From: Termitomyces sp. T153
Lineage: Eukaryota > Basidiomycota > Agaricomycetes > Agaricales > Lyophyllaceae
NCBI GenBank assembly: GCA_018296165.2
Contig: JACKQL020000052.1
Span: 186,001 to 250,000 of the forward strand
Length of the DNA: 64,000 nucleotides
Reading direction: 5' to 3'
Shown: piece by piece, positions 12,018 through 22,946 of the stretch
Layout of the letters: every line of letters starts with the position of its first letter
Numbering within the stretch: the first letter of the stretch is position 1
Position numbers and translations under genes: made by a program
Notes under the pieces: generated by a model
What the model saw: only the letters and a program-made list of their open reading frames with translations
The model's database searches: none
What the model was told of the DNA's origin: nothing

Positions 12018-15000
12018 TCAAGATCCTATTCGGTGTCGTCTGAAGGCGGCTTCGACATCTGCCGTTGTGTACTCCAAATTGATTCCAGTATCGGAGTAGC
12101 ACTGAGCAATCCTCTTCTTGAAAAGGTCAGTGATTCTTAGAAGTTCCTCCTCACAAGCCTTCCAGACTCCAACAAGAACCGTTCCAGGAACGATTCCACC
12201 ACTCTCTTCTGAGGTTGCCTTCCCAGACGCTTCTGCAAAGTGCTTTCCAACGCGGAGAAATAGAGCATCGACATGTTTTCGTAGGTCCTTGGAGTTGTAC
12301 TCGCGGACAATCTTTCGAAGTGCGTTTTTGTTGTATATATTGTTACTTACAACTTCGGTGGGAGCAGTAGTCTTCAGTAGGTGCTCTACACCCTCAAAAT
12401 AATCCTTGAAGTGTACTTTGAGCGTCACATAAGAAAGGAACATGTCGATAACGTACAATGATCCTGGAGAAAGGTCGTCTGATTACAATTTTGATATATG
12501 CACTCAAATTTTCATCATAGATGGACTCTGCTTGACGACAAAATGCATTGACGGAGCCGGCCTCCAATATTGAAGTCTCGGCAACGAAATGGTGCATATT
12601 TTCTACGTGACCGTAGCATACTGAGTTCCCAAAACATGTCGATGAAACATACCTATCAAAATGACATGATAATTGAGTTGTCCTTTGTCTTCGCCTTCTC
12701 CGTCCATCTTGGCCATCTGTTTCAAAGAGTCAAAGATTGACTGAACAATCTTTTCGTATGCTGCGTTCACGTTGGCGCGTATTTCGAGGACATCGGCGCC
12801 AACGAGCTGATTTTCCACTAGACCAACATATGTTGGAAATTGCTTCACGAAGTGAGCGACCCCCTGCCGTTTCTTGCTGCTGAGTTTGGTTTGTTCGATG
12901 TCGGTAATTTGTCCTTTCTGAATGGCTAAGTCTTGATTTCGAGAAGACAATCCAATCTCGAACTTACGACATAGCGTTCGAAAATGCCTTTCAGGCGGAC
13001 GTGTTGCTTTTCCAACATTGCCACAAAAAACTGATTTCCCCGGTCTTGTGCAGCTACAAGGAAGCGCTCGAGGTGTACAATAATCCCAATAATTTCTCTG
13101 TCGAAATGAGGTCATGATAGGGCTTAGCCTGTGATATGCTCACAGTTTGTCCTTTTCCAAAACGCTATCGAGCCAGATCTTGAGCTCAGCAGGCAAGAAT
13201 CCAAATATGAGATCCATGGAACCACGAACTAACTTCAGTGTCGGTTGGCTAAGGCTAGCAGCCCGTGCAGCTTGTCGCCTGAAGTAGTTATCGAGGCCCA
13301 TGTAATCTGCAAAAGTCAAGCCAGCTTCATTAATTTGAAGAAAGTCAGTGATGAATTCGTTCTCCCGATAGATGGCCGGCGCTAATTGCTCGAGAACGAG
13401 GCGAAAGACCTGGAATGTTGATGGGCGTTGTGTTAGCTAGAAATAAAATGCCGACTGACTTCTGACGCCCTTGAATCACCATCTGTTACTTTGTCTTTGT
13501 CTCTATTGCGACCTTCGATGGGAGAGCGCATAATGGTTCCCGCTCGACGCATGCCCGTAGCTCCTTTGGATGCACCAGTTGTAGGAGTTGAACTGAAACC
13601 TGGTGTCCTGCTTGTGAACATTTATTCAAGGACAATAGCTCATGAAGGACAGACTGTGATCGTGACTCCCGGGAGATTTTTTCACAAAGGAAGTGTAAGT
13701 TGAGAACAATGTTTTGAACTGCGTGTTATGTAAACCACTGGCAACCGAAAAATATGCCTGTTGATTGGTACGTCTTGAATCTTCCGGATTTGTGATAGTC
13801 TTTACATACCGCACAGAGTTTTGCATAAACATTCTCATCCATTTCTTTCAAGTAGAGCACCAAGCCTGAATATCGCCCAAGGTAAGCTTCTAGTTCCCCA
13901 TGAGAGACCAAAGTTGGCTTGTTGTGCCCTGACGCGGGATTCATTCCGCTCGTGTCGCCTAGAAGCAACGTCGACTGATTTTTGATAACAAAACAAGGTT
14001 GGTAATAGAAAAAATTGAACACAGACCTGCGCAGTAAACATGATTGATAGAAAATCGAACATGCGTTTACAAAATTGAGCGTTGTGTGTGCGGTATTCTT
14101 GCAATCGCTCCATTGTGGCGGCCATGTCTACGCCACCAAGTATTAATCGAAGGATAGGTGAGGCGACAGAGTGCCAAGGAAGTACCTGTGTCGCGACCTG
14201 CCTGCAGTGCTTTGTAGAGTTGTGCTGCAGCTTCCTCTAATCGTTCTATGCTTTGGGGTTTTTCCAGGGATTCCTGTGTAAGTAGAACCAGCGATCCTTG
14301 ATCAACGTTCACGGTTTGCTGAACTGATGTTGTTTGAGTATTCTCAGCAGAAGAGGAAGACACTAACTAAAAGGTTTTCAAGTTCGGCCAGTAAAGCTCG
14401 TTGATTCTGGGTTTGAACCTGCAAGCCTCGGTTTTGTGATTGAATATAGAAGATGTCATCGCTGACGGTCTAAAAGTTCATCGTATTGAAAGTTCGGTCA
14501 TCGAAACAAGTCTTCTCACGTTAAGATGAATCTTGTAGGACGAAACAAGACTATCCATATTATCCAGTTCCGAAACGGCTTCATCTAGATACTTTAGCAC
14601 GATGCTTATCCGATCATCGAATTCTAAAAATGAGTGAATATTAGCCTAGATAGTTAATCAGTCGCATGGATGAACATAAGATGGTCAGACCACCTTTTCG
14701 AGGGCCATCAATTCATCGAGGAGGCGAGCCTCTATAAGGTCTGCAGCACCTCTTGAAGATTTCCTGGTAATGACGTCATCGCTCGCCCATTCGTAACCCT
14801 CGATCATATCCTCGACAGTGGCCATAGTCGCCGAAGTATTCTCGTCTTCGCCCTCAGGGTCCACACTCATCCCAGTACCTTCAGAAATCAACCGGTCAAG
14901 AGTGGCTTGATTGGCAAGATCGTAGAAGGATATACGAGCATTTTGATCGCGACGAAGCACGGGCTCGGCAGTGGTAGATAAGCTATTCTTCTGATTTTGC

Positions 15001-16001
15001 AAAAGTTGTGTCCTCGTCCGGACAGATGCTGGGGACAGTGACCTAGGACGGTGAGATGTTTGATATGGAGATGAGATAACTGAAGTGCTATCGGCGTTTT
15101 GCGGAGGTTTTTCGTGAATGCGAGAGGTCAGTGGGTTGATAATTGGCAATCCATTGTCCGCATTCGAAGGACGCAAAAGTTTGGTACGACTTCCGGACAG
15201 TTGAGGAGGTATACTCAATGATGGTGGCCGGGTTGTTGGCGAATCTCTAGGGTTATTTGTCGGGTAAGCAACAAAGCGGCTAGTGGTGGTGGGAGAAGGT
15301 GCTCGTGATATGGATCCTGTTCGCAAAAGTGTTTGAGTTGTTGGAGATGGTGTAAAATCGCTCCCTCGGTCGACAATGGAGGGAGTAAAGGGCCACAAGC
15401 TACTTTGAGCAGCCCGAGAGTCTATATTGTGATTGAGACGTAAATAAAACCATGATACATCGGAGCTTACCTGAGGATTTCTGAGATTCTTGGAATCCCT
15501 CGAGCTGTAGTGCAGATCCTGGTGCAACGAGGCGGAAAAGTTGTATAACAGCATCTAAGAAATTGGCTTGATCCAACTGGTTCTCTGTTTGCCATCGGTA
15601 TGTTCGAGATAGAGTGATATTGAAGGAAAGAGGCTACAAAATGGAATACATCGTTCGCTCAAGTTCCAAATATGCAAGGACATACATTGACGACTTGTAT
15701 TGCTCGAAGTTCTGGTAGTCTCCACGTCTTGCCAACAGAAAATGAACCATTCGTATTGAGCTTTGACTTGTGAAGAAACCCACTTCCATTACTGGCCTCT
15801 AGGATTTTATCAGTGTCACTGTGTAAGACTATTATGTTGTCACGTACGAGATAGAAGTATGTAGCGCGGCTTCCTTCCACCACCTTCGGGTCCAGCATCC
15901 TCCCATATCTTGACGTGCGAGACGTATGTCTCTTCAAGATTTCCTGATGCATTCCTTCTAGAAAAAACTGACGCAATAATTCTCTGACGCTGATCTGCCA
16001 T
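12018..16001 (-). CDS. SEC3: Exocyst complex component Sec3
   Basis: The start at 15999-16001 gives MADQRQRIIASVFSRRN, the typical fungal Sec3 N-terminus, followed by TYVSHVKIWEDAG and, after an intron, FLHKSKLNTNGSFSVGKTW. This is the Sec3 PH-like domain that binds PI(4,5)P2 and Rho GTPases. A Ser/Pro-rich linker follows (about 14950-15450), then VEDMIEGYEWASDD and LIEARLLDELMALE near 14700-14830, a conserved Sec3 stretch. The C-terminal helical Sec3_C region continues with many introns to 12018; its last exons include VEHLLKTTAPTEVV and LRKHVDALFLRVGKHF. Sec3 marks sites of polarised secretion and tethers secretory vesicles at the hyphal tip plasma membrane. The gene is large, with about ten or more exons; not every splice site was fixed. 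Confidence 0.88.
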
Positions 16002-17293
16002 AAGGAAAGATAATATATGGTTTCAAGCGCTGATTCAACGGTTGATCGAAGGGCCTTCAAGTTAGTCGATGTGATCAGGTGACTTCGTAATCCCGCTGAC
16101 CCTTCTCTCTTTGGAGCTTTTCGAATTCATGTTTACACAACTAGGTTGTTAATCAGGGTCTGGGCAATGCTTGCCAAATATATTTGCATTTGTACATGTT
16201 TGCTCTCCGCTATAAGGCGACCCCGTTGTGTGGAATTCAAATTTCGGCATACCACGGCTGCTTTGAAACCGAAAGTGGAGTCTTGTTGACTGAAAATCTC
16301 ACAAACAAAGTTGAACAGTCTCTAGATTTTAGTTAAAAAGCATGGTTTGATCATACTTACTGCTATCTGAGGATGCACTGGCATGCTCACTGTCATGATC
16401 TTCATTTTCCTTGTGGTCCTCTCAGAAATTGTTGTCACCATTCACCATAAATGGAAGTTACCATCATCTTCCAAAAAATATTCAACGACCAGACCTCAGA
16501 CTAACCATCCCCATATGACAAATTGACTACGTGACTCCCCCTTGAGGATGATCAAGCCCTCAAAGCCGTGCTGCAAACCCCACCAGGTCATGACCAGTCT
16601 CCTACATGATCACTTCCAGCGTGTTCCCTTCGTCTAAGATCTCTTATCAGTCGATTCTGAGGCATCTGACAACATTCACCAACGAACGACCAGACGGCAC
16701 TTGACTTCAATCGCACAGGAGGCGAAGCGCAAGGAAAGGATTGTTCAGACATCAAAAAGAATGACCGTGGATAATTCTCTTGTCAATCCTCGTCAGTACG
16801 CCTGTTGCAACACTGGACGGTTTTGATTACCATTGTCATAAGTACATCGGTAAGGTCCTGAATCTAATACATTATTTTTTCGGTAGCTGACCAGTCCCAA
16901 GGACTCCAGGTTGGGTTATAAATCGATTCGTGAATTAACGACAGAAAGATAGTCGAAAGGGGCTTTCAACCCCCGGAAAAGTTGAATTCGATAGTAAAAT
17001 CCATCTGCTTCGGCCAATACTTAAGTTATGTTCAGGACACGCCTGGTCGGGACAGCTTTTCTGAGGGGAATATCCGCATTTGTTATTTCTACATCATATA
17101 CAATTACACAGTTTCCAAGTGCCAATATGTAGTGGGTTCAGCTGCAGTTTGATATTGCATTTCATCTACTGTATCGCATAATGACTCGTCGAAGCCAACA
17201 TCAAACATCGGCTAGTGTAGCCCTTTTGATCTCCCTATTTCTTAGTGCTTGTAGTGATTTCCCTCTATACATTGTAAAAAGACATCCGAAAAA
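16002..17293. other. Intergenic region, about 1.3 kb, no gene recognised
   Basis: Lies between the SEC3 start and the 3' end of the ceramide glucosyltransferase gene, both on the minus strand. It should hold the SEC3 promoter. Neither strand showed a long open frame or a recognisable domain. Confidence 0.5.
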
Positions 17294-18768
17294 CTAATGA
17301 GCAGACTGCATAACAGGTTCATAGTAGCCTACAGAATGTTGCATAAAGAACCTTCGAAGCCAACTAAGTTGGCCAGGTGTAACCCGTTTAACTTCCCCAT
17401 CCTTTAGTACTTGGTAGCAATTTCCTCTCCATATCACTTCATTTCCAGAAATTGCGAATAGAAATATAGGTAATGCAAGCAGCTCACGGGTAGCCCATGC
17501 AGCTAGAAACTCCCAGAAAATGGCAGCTGGTAAGGGGTGCCCAGCAAGAGATGCATAAACATCCAGATCAACAGATAGCCAGATGGTGTAATGAAGCATG
17601 ATGGTAATCCATGGTGGAATGGCAAGGAGGTATCTGAATGAAAAACTTGCAATGATGGAAAGTACAACGGCCTCTGTGAATGGTTCTAGTAGTGTTGCAA
17701 CGAATACCATGTGCTTCCGTACGCGTATCCAGCGTACCCGGCGCCAGATATAATCAACGATAGTCATGTTGCCCACAACGTTGCGTGCAACATCACAAGA
17801 CAAATCATGACGGAGCCCTAATTCATGCCAGAGTGCGCTCGCAATCATATTGTCCTCGGCAAGAAATCGACCAAATGCCGGGAGACCATGAGGCAATTGA
17901 TAATCGACGTTATGCTCCACAGAAAGAGGAATAAGAGTTCCATTGACGCGTTCGATGTCCGAACGACGATACAGGTTAGATTTACCAACGACGCATGACT
18001 CTATAGCGACGGTGTTGATTGCAATGTACATCTTGGCATGATTCGTATTAAGAAAAGTCTCTTCCAATCTTGAGCCGAACTTAGACTCATTGGCGAAAGC
18101 GAATGGGACATGATGAACAACTGCAATTTTGCGACGAGGCACAGAAGATCCAGGAGGAGGTGCACCTTCGAGAACATCGACAGAACGTGCAAGGGTACCT
18201 GAGTGGACCATAACATTTGAATCCAAAACCCATAGGATATCGTTAGAGGCTTGCCGATAGGAACGAATAAGGTTGTTGACTTTAGGATTGACGCCAATTA
18301 CCTCCTCCCCTATACAACGTGTTCAGAAGTGTCTTTCCTCATATATTAGAAACACTGCAGCACCTATGATGATCTTCGTCTTGATGTGCGGATACTTTGA
18401 TATTAAGTCTCGGACTATCGGAAGAGCTTGGTCGTTTATTTCTGCGACAGAAAAGATAATTTCAAAATTATGGTACTCTTGTTGAAACGTGGATTCCAAG
18501 TTTTCGTAGAGATTCGCATCCAGCCCTTTGAGAGGCCGAAGTATAGAAACTCCTGGTGCCGAGGTGGAAGTGGCAAGGGGAGACCTAGGACGTATTCGAT
18601 ACCTACGTCTGCTGAATGAGGCGTCAGTTGAAGACTTGTGGAGAATAATACGTGCGATGCGTACGCAGCCCAGCAGCCCAAGAGCCCAAGAGCCCATAGA
18701 CACCAATACCAAGCCACACCAACCAAAGACAATCCGAGAAATAAGAGATCAAGGTTGTCTTCAGACAT
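17294..18768 (-). CDS. GCS1: Ceramide glucosyltransferase (UDP-glucose:ceramide, GT21)
   Basis: Start ATG 18766-18768 (MSEDNLDLLFLGLSLVG, N-terminal membrane anchor). A first intron beginning GTACGC joins GLLGCWAA to RRRYRIRPRSPLA, and a second after KTKIII leads to GEEVIGVNPKVNNLIRSY. Recognisable parts are PGVSILRPLKGLDANLYENL, VLDSNVMVHSGT (metal-binding Asp), FLAEDNMIA (catalytic Asp) and the R-x-x-RW site (RRVRWIRVRK), which form the D,D,D,(R/Q)xxRW pattern of this family. Several C-terminal membrane segments follow. The enzyme transfers glucose from UDP-glucose to ceramide at the Golgi/ER to make glucosylceramide, in fungi linked to hyphal growth and defensin sensitivity. The gene borders the transposon island directly. 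Confidence 0.93.
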
Positions 18769-19506
18769 GACTGGACGCAACAGAGTTTTCGGAAATTCAG
18801 GCTCGGGTACTAATTCGAATAAAATAAATAAATAAATCAATAAGTAAATAAAGGAAGGAAAAGGAAAATGAGAAATGAGAAATGGACAGGGCAATTCAAC
18901 AGGTCTCTCCTCTATACATATAAATACTTTTTGCATCTAGGTACTGTCAGGTGACCCAGATATGAAACGTGACCTAGATATGAAACGGCGCAGGTGAAGG
19001 CCACATATTTGTCGTAATTCTCCTTCAATTCTTTTGTAGATTATTTTCAGCAATGCCAGACATGTCATACATAGATCCATTAACTCAGATCCTATGTACG
19101 TGAAGCCAAAAAAGTAGCAAAAATCAAACTTGTGAGGATGGTCAAATTTTGCTATTTCATCTACTTTCATCTGTGTATTGTCAGTGTGTTATAGGTCTCA
19201 TTTTTCTCAAAGTTGTCATGTAAGTGAAAGTCCATAATCTCTACTGATCTGGCTTAATTTGAACATCTATAATGTGTATAAGAGGAAGAAAGCAAGCTTT
19301 GAATGACAGAGGGACAAATTGGCATGACAAATATTTAAACTCAGCTTGGCATCCTACCCTGGACTCTTTGCAGACTGTGACACAGAGTCCTAAAGCTTGG
19401 CAGGGTCACATACCCATTATGTTTCATTTCAAATTCAAAACAACCCTTTCATTGGGATGTCTCTGGCATTCTTCCTCAAATGAGAAAAATACAAAACTTG
19501 TCACAC
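18769..19506. other. Left border of the transposon island
   Basis: Holds the GCS1 promoter side and the non-coding flank of a Tc1/mariner remnant. A duplicated 18-bp motif sits at 18952-18987. No gene was recognised. Confidence 0.45.
18952..18987. repeat. Two-copy 18-bp direct repeat, possible transposon subterminal repeat
   Basis: Units TGACCCAGATATGAAACG and TGACCTAGATATGAAACG lie back to back with one difference. They sit where the end of the adjacent Tc1/mariner remnant would be expected, so they may be terminal or subterminal repeats of that element. Confidence 0.6.
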
Positions 19507-19778
19507 TCATACTTTGTATACTAGAGATGTATACTTTGTATATTCTCCATTTGCATTGATAACTGCTTGATTCCTTCTAGGCATGCTTTCTATCAGTCTT
19601 TGGGCATACTTCTGCTGGTATTCTATCCCACTCCTTTGCAACCCTCTCCCACAAGTCATGCACACCATAAGGAGGTGTTTCATACTGCCTAAGCTGCTCC
19701 TTGAGGTAATCCCCAGAGGTGTTCAATAGGGTTAAGATCAGGGTATTGGGCTGGCCACCAGAGAACATCAAAGTTGTT
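19507..19778 (-). pseudogene. 3' fragment of a Tc1/mariner (DDE) transposase
   Basis: Minus-strand translation gives PAQYPDLNPIEHLW (the region of the last catalytic acidic residue), then in a second frame YLKEQLRQYETPPYGVHDLW and ERVAKEWDRIPAEVC, then in a third frame QRLIESMPRRNQAVINANG with a stop near 19507. Two frameshifts show it is dead. The first two catalytic Asp regions are missing: the fragment ends exactly at the LTR of family B at 19781. Confidence 0.85.
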
Positions 19779-19780
19779 GT

Positions 19781-20718
19781 TGTCAGGTTCTGCTGACGAT
19801 GAGGGCTCAGCTACACTAGTGAGTCCTTACTAGGTGGACGCGATGTCCTGTGCTTATAACCAAGCATCCAGTATTGGTGTGGAGAGACTTGCGAGGGGGA
19901 GCTAGGGGGCAGTCCAAGCAAGTCTGGAGTGGTTCAGGGGCATCTAAGACCAAGTATACTAGTCATTGAACCTGGACAGGCACCGGAACAAGTTTGTGGG
20001 CATGCAAATAGAATGTGGGGTAAGCGGAGGTTTTGTGGTTGATGGGGGCAGAGCCGGAGTTTGACAGGAGATCACCAAGACATGAGGGGTTCCTGGGCTG
20101 AGTGGGGAACAAGGTCCGGGGTTGTTGTAGGAATGTTTGGGTCGTAGTGCATGTGTGGAGTTTGTACTGTCATTGGAGATGAAAGGAACTTAGGAAGACA
20201 AAGGAACTATACACAGTCAAGATGAGGCAAGACAAGACAGAGAACAGAGATAGATTCAGAACTATGAGTAGAGACAGCAACAAGACAAAGGACAAGATAT
20301 AGGAAACTGGTAAATGCAATATCAAGACTAAAGTACTAGGGGTTACTCTATGATTTATATACCTACTACTGGGTGGCTCCGGAGGGCAGAGGATATGGTG
20401 GCAGGCTTGACGGAACTGCACAGAGTCAACAGTTGTTGGGTGTGATCTTGGAGCAGGCCACAGTGACATTCTGATGGGATCAGTTGAAAAGTGGATCGTT
20501 CTGGGGTTGGGAAAAGCCTCGGGAGTCCAGGGGAATTCAGGGGATGCATCAACTGCTGTGGAGAAGGCATTGGAGTTGATCAAGGAGCCGTCGGGGTCTG
20601 CTGAGGAAGTGTCAGAGTTGCCCAAAGTGGGCATGGAGGGTGGGTGAGGGTTGGGGAGTTTGGCAGAGCATTGGGGGGGCTGGAGGGAGTGTTGGGTTCT
20701 AGGGAGCAGGTCATGACA
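19781..20718 (-). repeat. Family B 3' LTR
   Basis: Begins TGTCAGG and ends CATGACA (inverted TGTCA/TGACA termini), 938 bp. It is related along its length to 53602-54636. In coding orientation it is preceded by a purine-rich run (GAAGGGGAAGTGA, complement of the bases after 20718), consistent with a polypurine tract and with this being the 3' LTR. Confidence 0.8.
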
Positions 20719-20787
20719 TCACTTCCCCTTCAGTGTCGAGACCCTTGAGACACGGGGCACAGTTCAGGGATTGGTGGGGCATGGGAA

Positions 20788-21541
20788 TTGAAGTCAAGTA
20801 ATATTGATCAGACTGCAGTAGCGGCGGCGGCATGGGGAACAAAGTCAAAGCATGGCTGCTGCTCAGGGGGTTCTTTCCTAGTCATTGAAAAGGATCAGAC
20901 ATACTCTGGAGTTCCCAAACTTTTCCAATGTCATCTTCTGCATATTCTTCAGCAGTGTCCCCTTCCCCATTGGCACATACCTTGACTTCTTCCTTGGAGG
21001 ACTCTGAGGGTTGGTGAGACTGTAGGTGAGTGCAGGCAATGTACTGTAGTCATAAGTACCGTCTCTTGCTCGTCATGGCTGGAGTGCTTGAATAAGTCCT
21101 GTCAGAGTTGTCAGCAGTGGTGGCGGGTCCCTCAGGGCTTATGTTGGGGGAGGCTCTAGTGCGGTTGGCAGGGGAAATGGTCCTCACTTCTTGTTCCAGG
21201 TCTGGTATGGTCCCTGGAGTGGTCTGCCCTGTCCCTATGAGGTCAAGAGTTGCGCAGGTGGACGTGATGCCAGAGTACTTTGCAGAGGCCGCGGGGCAAG
21301 CAAGAGGTCCCCTGACATTAGAGTGGTGTCAGGCGGTGGCCCCAGTGCATCATTGGCATGTCCCTTCCCTATCGAGCTAACTCATGTTTCTAGTATGCAT
21401 CCTGTACCTGGCAGGGTGAACAGTGTGAGTTTGAGGAGCCTGTGCCGGAAGTGCGGCAGGACATGTCAGTGTGTTTCTCATGTTGCTCGTGGCACGAGAA
21501 GTGCTCTGTCACTCTGAATTGGCATGCCACTTGCATTGCGG
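20788..21541 (+). pseudogene. Family B antisense gene, 5' part with Zn2Cys6-like motif, cut by A1
   Basis: This strand is opposite to B gag-pol. An exon that starts after TTTCTAG at 21394 reads Y-A-S-C then W-Q-G-E-Q-C-E-F-E-E, and continues to V-C-F-S-C and W-H-E-K-C-S. The pattern is (Y)-x2-C-x6-C-x15-C-x2-C-x6-C, a Zn2Cys6 layout in which the first Cys codon TGT reads TAT. Earlier open stretches (20788-20985, 21108-21380) may be upstream exons; they are not recognised. The frame continues after the A1 insertion (A-A-E-Q-G-W-D-H-E-W). Function is unknown; a DNA-binding role is an inference from the cysteine spacing. Confidence 0.55.
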
Positions 21542-22590
21542 TGATGAGCCCCAGTTATCGCTGAGCACCTTTTTCGGCGGCAGCTGACTACTTCGAATTT
21601 GACACAAGTCACAACACTCAGCGCACGGGACTTAGCCCTAAGATGGGACCGAAGCACAAGACTCTAGTGACCACGAGACTTATTGATCACGGGGAACATC
21701 ACGCGAAGCCTGGAACGTGGGCCTAGACCATCAAGGCCTAGACCCTCTTGGCGACGATTATTAGCGACCTTAGCGATCCTGGCGACAAAACGGCGTTCCT
21801 TGACTATATATGGACATATTACCAGACGCGTACCTTTTTACTATCATTCCACTTGTCGAGCTTACCAACATCCCTGAACGGCGTTCTTACTTCAGGTATT
21901 GACATCGGACTCGTTCTCTTTTTGGTTCTTATTAGCAATCAGTCGTCGCCAAGGCCTCCCCTATGACCTTTTACTTAGTTACGGACTGACGCCTGGCACG
22001 CAACCTAAACACAGTGGCAGACGCCGCCGCTAGTGGCGCTTAATTGCTTACCTTCCCTTACTATACTTCGAGAGTGTATAAATACTGCCTGTATATAGAC
22101 ACCCGACCATGGAATTTCATCAACACATCACCATCGTATTACTCCTCCATCTATAAGCTACTAGCTTAAAGATTCCATTCGCCTCACCCCTTTCCCTTAT
22201 CTCGTCTTCGACTTTGGGTTCGCAACAAACCTCTTCAACCTCGACCTCGACTTAGTGTGGTACCGATTACGGGTGCCTATTAGCGTTATTTCAATTTAGT
22301 GACGCTAGCAATTGCGGCTAGCGATAAGTTTACGTTCGTCCGTCGATCTTAGTTTTACTCTTACCGCCATCTCCCTCCTTTATTCGCCCCGCCCCCGTTT
22401 CAGTTTCGCTGCGACTATCGTTAGCAGTAGCGATTCTTTTCGACTTCACCTCCTTGCCACCACTTTCGCTCTAGTTCTCTGGGACGGTTACTGACTCGCC
22501 CTCAATTATTAACTTCCTACTGCCAGCTATCCTATCTAGTGACAAGTGTTAGGTTTCCTGCACGGCACTAGGCGGCATAGGAGCACATCA
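21542..22590 (+). repeat. A1 5' LTR
   Basis: 1049 bp, starts TGATGAGCCC and ends GCACATCA. It contains a TATA box at 22077-22084. Short open frames inside it are identical in the 3' LTR and are not taken as genes. Confidence 0.95.
22077..22084 (+). promoter_or_regulatory. TATA box of the A1 LTR promoter
   Basis: TATAAATA about 510 bp before the LTR end, a suitable place for the U3/R border. The equivalent in the 3' LTR is 32168-32175. The motif is kept in the older copies (TATAAATA near 44330 and 52087). Confidence 0.6.
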
Positions 22591-22593
22591 TTT

Positions 22594-22611
22594 TGGAGCC
22601 CACCGCGAGGG
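22594..22611 (+). other. Primer binding site candidate of A1
   Basis: TGGAGCCCACCGCGAGGG starts 3 nt after the 5' LTR. It would pair with a tRNA whose 3' end is GGGCUCCA; the tRNA was not identified. The AGCCC and GGGCT halves can also form a small hairpin. It is conserved in A2 (complement of about 47770-47786). Confidence 0.6.
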
Positions 22612-22946
22612 CTGTTTAGAAGTTAACCATTCCGCCAGAAACAAGAGCTCACGCGAAACGTCGCTTGAAAAACCCTTTTGAACCACCCCGGTCTTCCATT
22701 TCGACCCCTCGGCATTCTTCGCCAGCAGCCCGTCCTCGACCCCTTGCCGACGAACTCGAAACCGCTAAAAACCTTCGCGACGTTAGCGAAATCCTTGCCG
22801 ACTTCCCAGGCGCTCTCATTGAAAGTTTTCTCGACGCGCCGCTTTCACCGTTAACCCCAACCGACTCTATATTCTTCCCCGAAGCCCACTCTATTCCCGT
22901 ATCACCAACTATCCCCTGTCCTCCGCTAAATCCGACAACCGTTAAC

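Noticed and set aside
20170..20634. 154-codon minus-strand frame in the B LTR
   Set aside because: LTR sequence; Leu/Ser-rich with no counterpart open in the other B LTR.
21683..21966. Open frames inside the A1 5' LTR, repeated identically in the 3' LTR (31774-32033)
   Set aside because: They are chance frames in LTR sequence. One is shortened by the single LTR mismatch and the older copies do not keep them.
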